Below, in pieces: positions 42,802-54,033 of a DNA stretch of 64,000 nt; positions within the stretch are counted from its first letter, which is position 1, and each line of letters begins with the position of its first letter. The stretch comes from Protopterus annectens (Eukaryota > Chordata > Ceratodontiformes > Protopteridae). Location: NCBI RefSeq assembly GCF_019279795.1, contig NC_056733.1:1120590907-1120654906 (forward strand), read 5' to 3'. Made by a program: the position numbers and the translations under genes. The notes beneath the pieces are model-generated. The model did no database searches. It saw nothing but the letters and a program-made list of their open reading frames with translations, and was not told the DNA's origin.

Positions 42802-44081
42802 ATGTCAAAAAGTAAATTGTATTTCTTGTGGAAAGCAAATAACTCAAGGACTTTCATTCTTACTGTATTCCTTGCCTAGGCCCTGATCACAATGTTTCTG
42901 GTTGGTTTTGTGCTAGATTTAACCAATGCACTTTTAAGAGTCTGTATGATTTTGCTTTAAACTATTTTGGACGCCGGTTTAACCAAAAATGTCATCCGAT
43001 AGCCATCCGACTACCGGAGTTCACAAAAAATGCAAAGAAACAACAGAGGTCCAAAACAAACTACGAAGCTTCTAAGCCAGTCGCTGCTTTGCCGGTTCTC
43101 GGCGAGGCGCTTTCGCAGCCCCTGACGCCCGCTGCTTTAGGGTCGCAGGCCACTACAGACCCCCACGTGGAGTCAGCCATGCTGCTGGAAACTCAAGGTA
43201 TTGGAGCCTCGGATACTATTCCTTCAGATGGGTCTGGAGCCGCTGAGCAGGCACCGGCTTCTGAGGGTGTTTTCAGACCTAAACATCTTTACATTAAACC
43301 GACTTCAGCTTCAAATGCAAAGACTAAAACACTTAAAGCAAAGAAACCAACTCAAGCCATGTTGACAGGCCTCTATGCCCAAAAAACAGATGCTCAAAAT
43401 GGCCGAAGACTTGATTACCTTGATCAGGGGTTCCCATCTCCCTCCTGATAAGAGGGCTAGGCAAGAGACGGACTATGAATCTTCAGGTCAGGTTTCTATT
43501 TCTTCTGATCAGGAATATTCTCTTCCCCCCATGAGGATTCTGATGCTGAAGAATCTATACCTTCAGCTTCTCCTCCAGAGGACTATTCTTTTGGGGAAAC
43601 CTTGCATACCATGAGGGAGCATTTCCACTGGAAGAGCCAGGATTTCTCAATCTAAAAAGAGGCTCAGGGATTTCCTTTTACTACTTCAACACAGGCCTCC
43701 AGCCATTTCACCTGTTAGACATTGTAGATGTGTTTTTGGAGTCTAGTCTTACTCCTGACTCCTTACCTCCAGCTTCTGTTAGCCTGACCGATATTACAGG
43801 GTTTCTGTGTCTCATAAATTCCTTTTTAAAAACCCTTCTGCAGACCCAGAAATTATTTCACAGGGTCCCAAAGGAGTTAGGGCTTCCGCAGCAAAAAACC
43901 CTACCCCCTCAGATTCCAGGGCACTGGATAGATGGGGGGAAAAAAGGTTTACACATCTGCTACCTTGGCTATAAGGGCCTTAAACTGTCAAGTTTCATAT
44001 GCTCAAATATCAGCAACATGTCATGGCATTACTTCAACAGAAAATGTTAAATTCTGTGCAGAAAACAACGAAATGCAGGAT
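42802..44081 (+). pseudogene. DIRS-A gag, first part (A6)
   Basis: The start MSKSKLYFLW is out of frame with the NCISCGKQI-like cluster that follows (one-base loss). LGPDHNVSGWFCARF-like text is near 42885-42920. Further on are TSEGVFRPKHLYIKP (43258-43302), MPKKQMLKMAEDLITLIRGS (43375-43434), DYSFGETLHTMREHFH and ADPEIISQGPKGVRAS-like text. It ends EMQD, where B2 is inserted. Confidence 0.78.
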
Positions 44082-44240
44082 GTTATGTGGTTCTATCTTG
44101 CCTACATTCCTTGCGCACGGGTTCGGGGCGGCCAAATTTCTCTAGCACGAAGTCTCTAATTGGCTGGGCTAACCTGGTCTCACAAGGTGCACCTCGCCCT
44201 AGCCCCAGATCTCGTTTGCCGCTCGTAGAGTTAGGACATG
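44082..44240 (+). repeat. Left inverted terminal repeat of B2
   Basis: TCTCTAATTGGCTGGGCTAA (44152-44171) and GGTGCACCTCGCCCTAGCCC recur inverted at 49915-49965. Confidence 0.88.
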
Positions 44241-44586
44241 GTCTCGCTTGGCTGTGGTGAAGTACCCTTTTTAAAATACTTCTAAATATTTTAGCGGTCT
44301 ACCTTTTGATAAAAGCTATTTTAATAGCTTTGTATCTGACTAGTTTGAGTTTTGTGAGACTGTTTTTTTGTGGTATCCCTACTGTTTTCGCGGGCTAGGC
44401 CCATTTAAGTTAGAGGACCTAGTCCTCTCCAGTGTGTTTCCTTGCTGTTTGTGCTGGTTTCTTGTTGGTGGTAGAGTTCCTTCTTAGGAAGCGTTTGTTA
44501 GTTTCCTTGTCTGTTAAGAGTTTTTTTGGTTTCCCGCTTTCCTCTTGTGTTCGTCTGTCAGTTGTGAGTGGTGCGGTTGCCTACCA

Positions 44587-46720
44587 TGTCGAAAGAACAT
44601 AAACCCTCGGGGTTTAAGAAGTGTACAAAATGTGGCTATAAAATGTCCATTACAGATGGGCGCTCTGTGTTTAATTGTCTTGATGCTATTCACCTACAAG
44701 AGTCCTGCAGTTTGTCATGTTTTTAGCCCTAGAGTACTGCAGGAACGAAAAAATAAGCTGATTTTGAAGGGTCTGATTAAGCCCTCCTTTGAGGAGGCCT
44801 TGGAGTAGTCTTAGAGTACCAAGTCTAAGCCTCCTAACTCCAAGAAAAGATCTCCGGCTCAGTCTGCTTTTTCGGAGCCATCTGAGAAGGTTTGTAAAGT
44901 GGATACGTCCTCTGTTCCATTGTCCTCGGGGCTGAAGGAGAAGGATTCTGAAATGGATACTATCTCCTCTGCTCCATTGTCCTCTGGGCCGCAGGAGGTA
45001 TCTGTTGTACTGGAGTCTACCTCGGCTCTGATACTATTGGAACCTATTCGGAGCCGGTCGCCTAGTGTCAGGCATGAGTCTCCAGTTGGGAGATCCCGAT
45101 CTCCTATTTCTTCCAAATCCTCTAGGCTGTCCGATTTGGATGTGGATAGGGTGGTCCAGAGGCTCCTGCAGTCGCCGGTGTTAGCAAAACTGTTTTTGGC
45201 TCCGACCCAGTTGGCCCCCATTCTAGTACCGATGATTCCTCCTCCAAGCACCCATGTGTTGGAGCCGGAGTGCTCTGCGCAGAGTGATGATCTGATGTCT
45301 GCTCCGATACCCCATGCGAGTCTATCGGAGCTGGCTTCGGCTCCATCCTCTGGTTCCATCAGTCGGACCCGAGGGGGATATCTCGGGACTCCTGTCGGTT
45401 CAGGACTCTGTGCTTTGGCTCGGGGAATCGAGACTGGTCGGTCCTCTGATTCGGGGGGACCTGCCTTCGAGGCCATGAGGAGCGCACTGGCCAGGTAGTC
45501 TGTTACATCACCTGGATCGGTCACTCTGTCCCTTTACACCCCGGCTACAGCCTCTGATGCCCCCTCTCCGTGGATGGCAGAGCCCGAAGGTCTGGGGATA
45601 CCCCCTTGAGCGGTCCCCTACTTTCTGAGGGCCCCTCAGAGTCGGTGCTTGAGGAGCCTCCCAGAAAGAAGCTGTGCAAGAGGAAGCACATAGACTCCCA
45701 GGACAAGTCCCTCACTTCGATACCGACCTCGAGGGGTCCCCCAAGTCGTCCTCCGATGATGTGTCTCCGACATCCTGGAGATTTTGAGACAGAGGCGACT
45801 GGCCTTCCAAGACCCCCCTCTGAGGAGTCTGTATTCCTCAAGGCCTTCGGAGCTCAACCCTCCGCCTCCTGGGTGTCTCCACCCTTCGAACTCCTGGACT
45901 TGATTTGTCGAAGGGTGTGGGAGAACCCTGATTCCGTGGAACCGGTGCCCAGACATCCAAACAAGTTCCTTTCTGCTTCCCCGGGGAAAGAGTTCCTGAC
46001 CAAAGGGGTTTCGGTAGATGCCTTGGTGGTGGCGGCAGACACTCAGCAGGAAGTTGCAGAGGCTTCTTCAGTCCACCCTCCTAACAAGGAGTCCAGGAGT
46101 ATGGACTGGTATGGGAAGCGTACCCTGTCTTCGGCAACCTTTACCTTACGGTCGTTGAGTTACCTCTGTCATTTCACTCTGCTCCAAAGATATCTCCTGA
46201 AGGAGCTAGGAGATACTCTGATGGGTAACATGCCTGAGGCGGTGGCACAGACTGTTAACGCCCAGTTGTCTACCCTTGGTTCCATTGTCAACTCGTCTGA
46301 GGCTCATATCTTATGCAGCCGAAGGGGCGAGTAGGGCAGCTAGCTCAGGCGTAGCTCTCCGAAGGCAAGCCTGGATGCGCCTGTGTCATTTCGCAGAGGC
46401 CTTTAAGGCTTCCTTCACTTCCTTTACTTCCTTTGATGGGTCCTCTCTTCGGGCCCAAAGTGAAAGACACCCTCACCAGATGCGAACAGGAGGGAAAGAC
46501 TTTATCTGCCGTAGGGGCCCATTTCCCTCTCCCTTCTAGGCCTTATCCCAGGGCTCAGAGGAGGGAAAATGTGGTTCAAAAAAATCTCTGAGGTCCTTTC
46601 CTGCAGCTCAAGGTGAGTCTCCCTCCAGAGGCAGAGGGGGGGTATTATTCCAGAAGACGCCGTCCTAAAGGTAGAGGAGGCCCCTGCAACATGGGAGACC
46701 ACGATTCCTTTTGCGGTTCT
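44587..46720 (+). pseudogene. DIRS-B gag (B2), broken
   Basis: ATG at 44587: MSKEHKPSGFKKCTKCGYKM then SITDG. LDAIHLQESCSLS continues the Cys/His cluster in another frame. Next is a Ser-rich, acidic region with SPISSKSSRLSDLDVDRVVQ (45099-45158), RLLQSPVLAKLFLAPTQ and ETGRSSDSGGPAFEAMRSAL. The C-terminal block has MPEAVAQTVNAQLSTLG (46230-46280), EGASRAASSGVALRRQAWMR (46321-46382) and a Gly/Arg-rich tail near 46620-46680. In-frame stops are at 44806-44808 and about 45498. Around 700 codons would be expected if unbroken. Confidence 0.82.
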
Positions 46721-48600
46721 TCCTTCCAGCGTCCCTGAGGCGTTGCCCGACTGTGCTATTCTGGAGCCAGTCGGGGGCCAAACTTCGTTGCATCCGGAAG
46801 CCTGGGAAAGCATCACCCAGGATCGTTGGGTGCTTCGAATAGTTACCGGAGATTACACTATCCCCTTTTCATCAACACCCCCCAGTCAGAAGGATCCCGG
46901 ATGTCCCACCCAGTCAACGGGATCAAGCAGCACTAGAAGTTGCAAAGCTGCTAGAAAAAGGAGTCATCCAACCAGTCCCCTCAGACAATGTCGGATCAGG
47001 AACTTACGAGTCTTTTTGGTGCCGAAAAGAACAGGGGACCTGAGACCCATTCTGGATCTCGGTCGACTGAATCACTACGTTCTGAAGTCCAAGTTCCGAA
47101 TGGTCACACTTCAGTCAATTTTTCCATTGCTGGAGAAAGGAGTATGGATGTGCTCCATCGATCTCAAGGATGCCTACCACCACATCAAAATGGAGAAGGC
47201 ATCCAGGAGTCATTTATGCTTCCGGCTAGGAGCCAGTCACTTCCAGTTTCATGTCCTGCCCTTTGGTCTCACCACAGCCCCCAGGGTGTTTACCAAGTGT
47301 TTGGCAGTGGTGACAGCTCACCAGAGACTTCCAGATTCCGGGTGTTTCCTTATTTGGACGACTGGCTTCTCCCTGCCCCCACCAGGCATCCGCTCGTTCA
47401 AGCCAGGGAGACTACCATCTCACTTTGCCAACATCTAGGAATTACTTTGAACTGGGAAAAGTCTGCCTTGCAGCCCTCACAGCGTGTTGTTTTTATAGGC
47501 GCAGAGCTAGAGACTATTCAAATGCGGGCCTTTCTACCACAAGAGAAAGAGTGCTGCAGTCTCAGATCCACGCACTGTTGCTCCTCCGGAAAGTTCAGGC
47601 CAGGTTAGTTCTCCAGCTCTTGGGATCCATGGCCTCCACCATCATGCTGGTACCTCTGGCCAGGTTACACATGCGGATCCTACAGTGGCTCCTTTCTGTT
47701 CAGTGGTCTTTTCAGAAGCTTCCTCTTTCCCACTTGATACTTTTCACGGAGCGGTGCAAACAGGACCTCCGCTGGTGGCTACGTTCCACCAATCTAGACA
47801 GAGGAAGGAGCTTGATTCCTATGTCTCCAGTGGCCACGGTAACCACGGACGCCTCTCAGATGGGGTGATGGGACATTATCTTGGCAGGACGGTCCAAGGC
47901 ACGTAGCAAGATCACGAGGTACACTTGCACATCAATGTTCTGGAGATGAGAGCGGTGTTTCTGGTGTTGCGAGCACTCCAAGACACTCTACCTCTGGGAA
48001 CGATTGCAATTTGCTCTGACAACATGTCCGTAGGGTGGTACCTGAACAAGCAGGGGGGGGGAACCAAGTCTTATCCCCTCTGCAGAGAGGCCATGCGAGT
48101 GTGGCATTGGGCGGTGTATTCCCAATGGTTTCTAGTGGCAATGCACATTCCGGGGAAGTCCAACATGATAGCGGACAGGCTAAGCAGAGCTATTCTAATG
48201 CCTCACGAGTGGTCCCTGAACAACCGAGTGGCTGTTCAGATCTTCAGCAGGTGGGGTCAGCCTTGCTGCGATCTCTTCGCCAGCCCCCTCAATGCCAAAT
48301 GCAGCGAGTACTTCACACATCCTCCCACAGGGGGAGTCACCCAGGGATGCTGTAGCTCACGATTGACCCCCCGGTCTGGTCTACGCTTTCCCTCCATTTC
48401 CAAGAGTGATCCAGAAATCCATATCCTTGGGAAGCAGGATGATCCTTATTGCTCCACACTGGCCTCGACAAGTATGGTTCCCTTTTCAACGGTACGCACT
48501 GGACGGTGCGTGGACTCGACCCAGTGCCGGACCTCCTGATTCACATGTCAGGACAACTCCATCCATCTCTGCGAACTCTCAGGTTGACAGCCTGGCTGCT
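46720..48600 (+). pseudogene. DIRS-B pol (B2): RT, RNase H, C-terminal region
   Basis: RT: LRPILDLGRLNHYVLKSKFR-like (47041-47100), GVWMCSIDLKDAYHHIKMEK (47140-47199), FQFHVLPFGLTTAPRVFTKC (47242-47301), and FPYLDDWLLPAPT (47348-47386) with intact YLDD. RNase H: TVTTDASQMG (47839-47868), LHINVLEMRAVFLVLRALQD (47925-47984), ICSDNMSVGWYLNKQ and HIPGKSNMIADRLSRAI. C-terminal: CDLFASP (48267-48287) and decayed YAFPPFP (48381-48401), RIAPHWPRQ-like text. Frameshifts near 47030, 47330, 47610, 47870 and 48290. The RNase H Asp residues are present. Confidence 0.87.
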
Positions 48601-49629
48601 CCACTTCCGTCACTAGTTGGGCGACATTCCTTTGTACCTGAAGTGGTACACATCTTGTCTTCTCATAAGTCTTTCACCAGGAAGATTTATTCCAGCAAAT
48701 GGAGGAGATTCTCCATTTGGGCTCAGGCCCAAGGTTTGGACCCCTTCACGGCCCCAATTCCGTCTGTCTTAGATTTTTTAGCCATGTTGTTCCGTCGGCT
48801 CCACGCCCACTACCATTAAAGTGCAGTTGGCTGCTATTTCCAATTTTCACACATCTTACAAGCCCTCTCGTATGAGCCACAAACTCTGTAAAGCATTTGT
48901 AAAAGGTGCTTGCTTACTTCGTCCCCATGTTTCAGAACTTGTCCTGCCATGGGATCTAAACCTTGTGCTACAAGCTTTTACGCCACCACCCTTTGAACCG
49001 GCTGCCACTTGTGAATTGAAATTCTTATCTTGGAAGACTGCGTTTCTGATGGCCATTACATCGGCCAGGAGGGTATCAGAACTTCAAGCTTTGTCCATTA
49101 AACCTCCGTATTTGACCTTTCATAAGGACAGAGTTTCTCTGAGGTTTAACCCATCCTTCCGATGGTGTCTTCCACTGTCAATCTCCATCAATCTATTGAG
49201 CTACCAGTGTTCTTTCCGAACTTTTCCAACAAAGCAGAGTTCAGGTTCCATCAGTTGGATGTGCACAGACAGCTGAGATTTTGTTTACACAGGACTAAGT
49301 ATGTTAGGAAGTCTGATCAGCTGTTTGTGTCCCCTTCAGAGAACAGAGCAGGTTGCCCTATTTCCAAGTGCACAATTTCTAAATGGATCAAAGATTGTAT
49401 TTCATTCATCTACTCGTCAGCAGGCAGAAATTTACCTTTTCCCGTCAAAGCTCACTCTACCAGGGCTATGTCTACATCAATAGCTTTCCACGCCAGGCTT
49501 TCCTTGGATATTTGTGCTGCAGCTCCTTGGGCCTCTCCCAACACCTTTATTACTCATTACAAGCTGGACATGGCTTCTAGGGGCCGGGCTTCCTTTGATT
49601 CCACGGTTCTCAGGAGTATCTTTCTATGA
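48540..49629 (+). pseudogene. DIRS-B tyrosine recombinase (B2), broken
   Basis: SHKSFTRKIYSSKWRRFSIW (48661-48720) is the core-binding motif. Then come TIKVQLAAISNFHTSYKPSR (48816-48867) and LKFLSWKTAFLMAITSARRV (49018-49077) with the first catalytic Arg. EFRFHQLDVHRQLRFCLHRT (49239-49298), ISKCTISKWIKDC and VKAHSTRAMSTSIAFHA (49446-49496) give HxxR, and FITHYKLDMASRGRASF (49543-49593) holds the probable Tyr nucleophile. The gene is split into at least three frames, with changes near 48818, 49170 and 49345. It ends at TGA 49627. Confidence 0.87.
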
Positions 49630-49684
49630 GCCTCCCAGGATAGAGGTGCGGGGGACGCTGTCCCGTGAGTAAGGAATGTAGGCA

Positions 49685-49765
49685 AGATAGGACCACATAA
49701 CATCAGTTATGTACTCACCATAACGATCGATGTATGTGGTCCATCTCACCTACATTCCTATGTAC
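49685..49765 (+). repeat. Internal complementary region of B2
   Basis: GATAGGACCACATAACATCA (49687-49706), then GTTATGTACTCACCATAACG and ATGTATGTGGTCCATCTCAC. It combines inverted left and right ends of the B family. Confidence 0.85.
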
Positions 49766-49889
49766 CCTCCCACCTGCCGCCTTCCTAGAGGATTTGGAGG
49801 AATATTGGCTCTGTGGACCCTTCAAGGTCAGTGATTTTGTTTTCCTTATCTGGCTGGAATTTCTTCCAGTGTTTGTGTATGGGTTATGA

Positions 49890-50086
49890 TTGGTATGATT
49901 GCAAACAAGATCTGGAGCGAGGGCGAGGTGCACCTTGGGATACCGGGTTAGCCCAGCCAATTAGAGACTTCGTGCTAAAGAAATTTGGCCAAGTCAGAGC
50001 CGATTCTCAGCTCTGAACCCGTGAGTAAGGAATGTAGGCGAGATGGACCACATACATCTATCGTTATGGTGAGTACATGACTAACT
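49890..50086 (+). repeat. Right inverted terminal repeat of B2
   Basis: Inverse of 44082-44240; it carries GGTTAGCCCAGCCAATTAGA (49947-49966) and ends TATCGTTATGGTGAGTACAT plus a few bases. Confidence 0.87.
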
Positions 50087-50365
50087 GATTTACTGCATGC
50101 AGCTGAACAAGTTGGAAAGCATACTTTGCAATGTGGTTGTGGTTTTGATTCTTTGGAGGCCTCCTGCAGGGCCGCAGTTACGGTTCTGTAATTAGGAGGC
50201 ATGCTTGGTTAAAGGAACAAAATCTGCCTGATCATGTCAAAGTTAAATTATTAGATTCACCTTTACAACATGATACTTTGTTTGGTGTTAAGGCAGAAGA
50301 GGTGTTAAAGAAAATGGAGGGCAAAGCTAAATCTATGGAAACTGTCAAAGATTTTTTTTACTAGT
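50087..50365 (+). pseudogene. DIRS-A gag, last part (A6)
   Basis: It resumes as LLHAAEQVGKHTLQCG (50090-50137). A six-base repeat of TGTGGT near 50134 adds two residues before FDSLEASCRAAVT (50146-50184). A shift leads to IRRHAWLKEQNLPDHVKVKL (50192-50251) and VLKKMEGKAKSMETVKDFF. Confidence 0.8.
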
Positions 50366-50539
50366 ACAGCCACCTAGGTTTAGTAGACACTGGCCTACAA
50401 AGAATTGGTCCTTTCCTGTGTCAGACCTCAAAGGGGGAGATCCAGACACCCTAGAGGCAGATCCCCAGGCACAAGGTTCAAACAGGTCAAGCAATGGGGT
50501 GTTTCTACCTCCAAAGTTGGAGAAGACAAATCATAACCA

Positions 50540-52444
50540 TACAGGAAACAGTGTCAGTGACTTCCCCCTGCCTGCACTAAGCACGTATCTCCTGGCAGCA
50601 CCCATAGGGGGAAAATTAGCACTTTTTTTTCTCAAAATTGGCACATTATAACCCAAGACAAGTGGGTTCTACATAGTCACAAGGCTACAAGTTCCATTTC
50701 CATACCCTACCAAAGGCGAACGGCTGGCCAGATCTGCCAAAAAATCAGTGGACAGAGGCACAAAAACAAGTCTCATCCCTCATGGACATGGGGGCCATTC
50801 AACAAGTACCAGAGCAAGAGCAGGGACAAGGATTTTACTCAAGACTGTTCCTGGTACCCAGAAAGGGCAAGGCCTGGAGACCAATACTGGACCTATCTAT
50901 TCTGAACACATTCCTGGATATACCAAAATTCAAAATGTTGACACTGCAGCAGCTTCTGCCCATGCTGGGCAAGAACGCTTGGCTTGTGACTTTAGACCTA
51001 AAAGAGGCATACCTGCATGTCCCAGAAAGTCATGCAGAAGATACCTCAGATTCAAGGCTGGCTCAATGCATTACCAATTCTCTGCACTGCCCTTTGGCTT
51101 ATCTACTGTGCCCAGGGTCTTTACAAAGTGCCTGGCACCTGTAATTGCATTCTGCAGACAGAGGAATACAAATATATCCTTACTTGGACAACTGTCTAAT
51201 TCAAGCAGAGAACAAGGACATTCTTCTACAGCATCTGGCGTTTGTGAAAAGACTTCTAACATGCCTAGGGTACACAGTCGGCTAAAACAAATCAAAACTA
51301 GTACCCTCTCAAGAGATAATATTCCTGGGTGCAAGCTTAAATACAACTGCCCAGATGGCTTATCTCCTGCCAGACAAAGGCAACTGACTACCTATTTCAA
51401 AATGTTGGCAACAAAGGCCCAGTTATCTGCAAGAAAAATTCTGCAGGCTTTGGACTTCATGGCATTTTGCATCCTACTAATTTCATATGCAAGACTGCAT
51501 ATGAGGAAACTTCAATGGTACCTAAAAAGTGTTTGGACTCCACACTGCCACAGCCTGGAAACGATGATTACTCTCATTCCCTGCCTCCAACAGGAGTTTC
51601 GATGGTGGGCGAAGGCTTGTCACCAGAACAAGGGACAGCCATTCACATTACCCCCAGTCTGGCAGACACTAACAACGGATGCATCAGATTATGCCTGAGG
51701 GGCCCACATGGCAGGAAGATGCATTCAGGGCACATGGTCCTCAAACCAAATGCATCTACATATCAATCAAAAAGATGCTAGCTGTTCAAAATGCCCTGAC
51801 AGCCTTCAAGAACCTACTTCATCCGGGACAACTACTGATAGACAGACAACCCCACAGTCATGTGGTATATAAACAAGCAGGGGGGCACACATTCTTACCC
51901 CCTTTGCAGACTAGCCGTGACTTTGTGAGACACAGGATTAACTTACCAAGTACATCTGCAGGCACAATTCCTGCCAGGAAAGGAAAATACTCTGGCAGAC
52001 GAACTAAGCAGAAACCTCGTGGATCCCCGTGAGTGGCAGATGGAGCCACAAGTCTTCAGCATAACAACAAGGAAATGGAGATGCCCGGACATAGATCTAT
52101 TTGCCTCCCCTCAACTAACAACTAAAAAGATTCTGCACAAGGACTTATCACAGACAAGCATGGAAAGTGGATGCCCTATCTTTCAGCTGGAAAAATCTAT
52201 CAGTATATGCCTTTCCTTCTCTGCCTCTCCTCCCCAAGGTACTCCTAAAGGTCAGACAGGAGAAGCCAAAGATACTGATTGCCCCAAACTGGCCCCGCCA
52301 GTACTGGTATCCAATCCTAAGCAACTTGTCTCATTGCCCAGTTTGGACCTTACCTCAAACAGCCCATCTACTATCCCAGCAAAACAATCCGATCCTGCAC
52401 AGCCAACTCGGGACTTAAACCTGACAGCATGGCAGATAATGTAA
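50540..52444 (+). pseudogene. DIRS-A pol (A6): RT, RNase H, C-terminal region
   Basis: RT: GQGFYSRLFLVPRKGKAWRP (50824-50883), ILDLSILNTFLDIPKFKMLT, LLPMLGKNAWLVTLDLKEAY (50953-51012), then FSALPFGLSTVPRVFTKCLA. The catalytic block near 51177-51210 reads YLDNCLIQAEN, so the second Asp of YLDD is Asn. A stop (CTAAAACAAATC, near 51284) follows. RNase H: TLTTDASDYA-stop-GAHMAG (51669-51715). C-terminal: DIDLFASPQ (52089-52115), WMDALSFSWKNLSVYAFPSL in one frame, RQYWYPIL. It ends LNLTAWQIM-stop at 52444. Confidence 0.85.
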
Positions 52445-53467
52445 TCATACAAAACACACCTCTCAGGCTGTGATGGATGTCATTTTGGAAGCCAGAAGGC
52501 CTAGTACTAGAAGATCTTGTGCTGGAAAATGGAAGAGATTCTGTGCTTGGAACCAGGCACAAGGAACTGATACAGCTGTACCAAATATTCCTCAGATTTT
52601 GCAATACTTAACTGAGATGCTGAACAAAGGCCTATCTTTTTCATCCATTAAAATTCATGCCTCTGCCATTTCGGCTCATTACAATACTGAGCCACCAATC
52701 TTTTCTCATCCTTTATTAAAGCAGTACCTTAGTGGAGCCAATAATTTAAGGCCTCCAAGGAGATCACAAATACCTGCATGGGACCTCAACTATGTCTTGG
52801 AAAAACTCACCCTGCCCCCTTTTGAGCCAGCTGCTACTGCTGATATAAAGTTTTTATCTTGGAAAACAGCTCTGCTCCTAGCAATAACTTCTGCAGGACT
52901 AGTTTCAGAGCTACAGGCACTCATGGCTGTAGAACCTTGTATCATGTTTTAACCAGACAGGGTTTCTCTGAGGACAAACCCGACATTTATGCCTAAGGTG
53001 GTGTCCAGTGTGGTTCTTAACCAAACTTCATCTGCCAACTTTTTATCCAAACCGACAGAACAAGGGGGAGAGAATTCTGCATTCATTGGACGTACACAGA
53101 CAGCTTAGATTCTACTTGGACAGAACCAAAGTTTTCAGGAAGACAGAGCAATTTACTAGTGGCATATGCTGCAGGATCACAAGGAAAGGCTATCTCAAAG
53201 CAGACTATTTCAAAGTGGATAGGCCACTGCATTAGTTTCTGCTATTCTCGCCATGGCAAGCCAGTACCCAAGGGCATTAGGCCACATTCAACCAGAGCTG
53301 CAGCCTTTCTCGGGGGAGTACCAACCAAAGACATTTTAGAGGCTGCTACTTGGAGTTCAGTGCACACCTTTACAAAGCACTATCATCTGTCCCTTTACTC
53401 TAAATCCAGGGCAGGCTTTGCCACTGCAGTTCTGCAGGGCCTCATAGCTGCTCCTAATGCTGTTTAG
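52429..53467 (+). pseudogene. DIRS-A tyrosine recombinase (A6), broken
   Basis: ATG at 52429 (MADNVIIQNTPLRL) overlaps the end of pol and stops early at 52471-52473. The main frame reads MDVILEARRPSTRRSCAGKW (52473-52532), LSFSSIKIHASAISAHYNTE (52635-52694) and AITSAGLVSELQALMAVEPC (52881-52940). The first catalytic Arg of AITSARxVSEL is Gly here. After shifts: FYLDRTKVFRKTEQ, AISKQTISKWIGHCISFCYS (53189-53248), PHSTRAAAFL (HxxR, 53282-53311), AATWSSVHTFTKHYHLSLYS (53341-53400). It ends TAG 53465-53467. The Tyr is kept but the Arg is lost. Confidence 0.87.
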
Positions 53468-53502
53468 CTCCAGCCTCCCAACATTAGCTTTGGGATTCTA
53501 CC

Positions 53503-53603
53503 CAAATGTAATAACTGCAACAGTGAAACACTAACATAGTACAGTTGTGTACACTTACCATAAATGTAAATGTACGGGTGTATTAACTGTTGCAGTCCAG
53601 GTT
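53503..53603 (+). repeat. Internal complementary region of A6
   Basis: TAATAACTGCAACAGTGAAA (53508-53527) and CTAACAT join AGTACAGTTGTGTACACTTA, continuing to TTAACTGTTGCAGTCCAGG. The two halves are inverted copies of the element ends. Confidence 0.87.
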
Positions 53604-53719
53604 ACCCACCCGCCATCCCCCTTTTTTTCTGATGGAACTTAGAGATTTCCTTCTCTGATTTATACAACCTATGTGGTGTATTTGCTTGTAGATGAAGGTA
53701 AAGTTTATATTGGTGGATG

Positions 53720-53723
<4 letters not shown>

Positions 53724-53780
<57 letters not shown>
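53724..53780 (+). repeat. (TA)n microsatellite
   Basis: About 28 TA units lie between the internal complementary region and the right repeat of A6. Other copies lack it at this site. Confidence 0.95.
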
Positions 53781-53783
<3 letters not shown>

Positions 53784-53817
53784 TTTGGCTACCCTTTCAG
53801 GGGGCACCTGACATCTG

Positions 53818-54033
53818 GGCAAGAAAAACTGAAGAAAATGGCGTCATCTGCTGCTTTTATACCCCTGACAACCTGACGTCAGGGAAGGGGTGACAGCAGC
53901 TGACGCAGGACCCATGACTTTGGAATTCAGGCCGACTGAGGGCAACCTGCCAGAAGGATTACCCAAATGTAATGACTGCAACAGTGAATACACTCTAACA
54001 TCTACATTTATGGTAAGTATACACAACTGTACT
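53818..54033 (+). repeat. Right inverted terminal repeat of A6
   Basis: Inverse of 42493-42665; ends ACATCTACATTTATGGTAAG, TATACACAACTGTACT. Confidence 0.88.

Larger units (their letters stand above)
44082..50086 (+). mobile_element. DIRS-B copy B2, complete structure, innermost of nest 2
   Basis: About 6.0 kb from GTTATGTGGTTCTATC to GAGTACATGACTAACT. Both inverted repeats, gag, pol, YR and an internal complementary region are present. It lies in A6 gag between EMQD and LLHAAEQVGKH, which rejoin in frame. GAT occurs at both edges (44079-44081 is GGA/T, 50087-50089 is GAT), so the boundary is ambiguous by about three bases. Its pol keeps YLDD. It is younger than A6 by position. Confidence 0.9.
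42493..54033 (+). mobile_element. DIRS-A copy A6, third level of nest 2
   Basis: It runs from ATGTTCTTCGTGTTTCACTG (42493) to CACAACTGTACT (54033). Its own sequence is 42493-44081 plus 50087-54033, about 5.54 kb, interrupted by B2. It sits between LTPEKQ and VILTAYFSQL of the A5 pol, which realigns in frame when A6 is removed. Confidence 0.9.

Noticed and set aside
53700-53876. Tyr/Ile-repeat open frame
   Set aside because: It is the translated (TA)n microsatellite.
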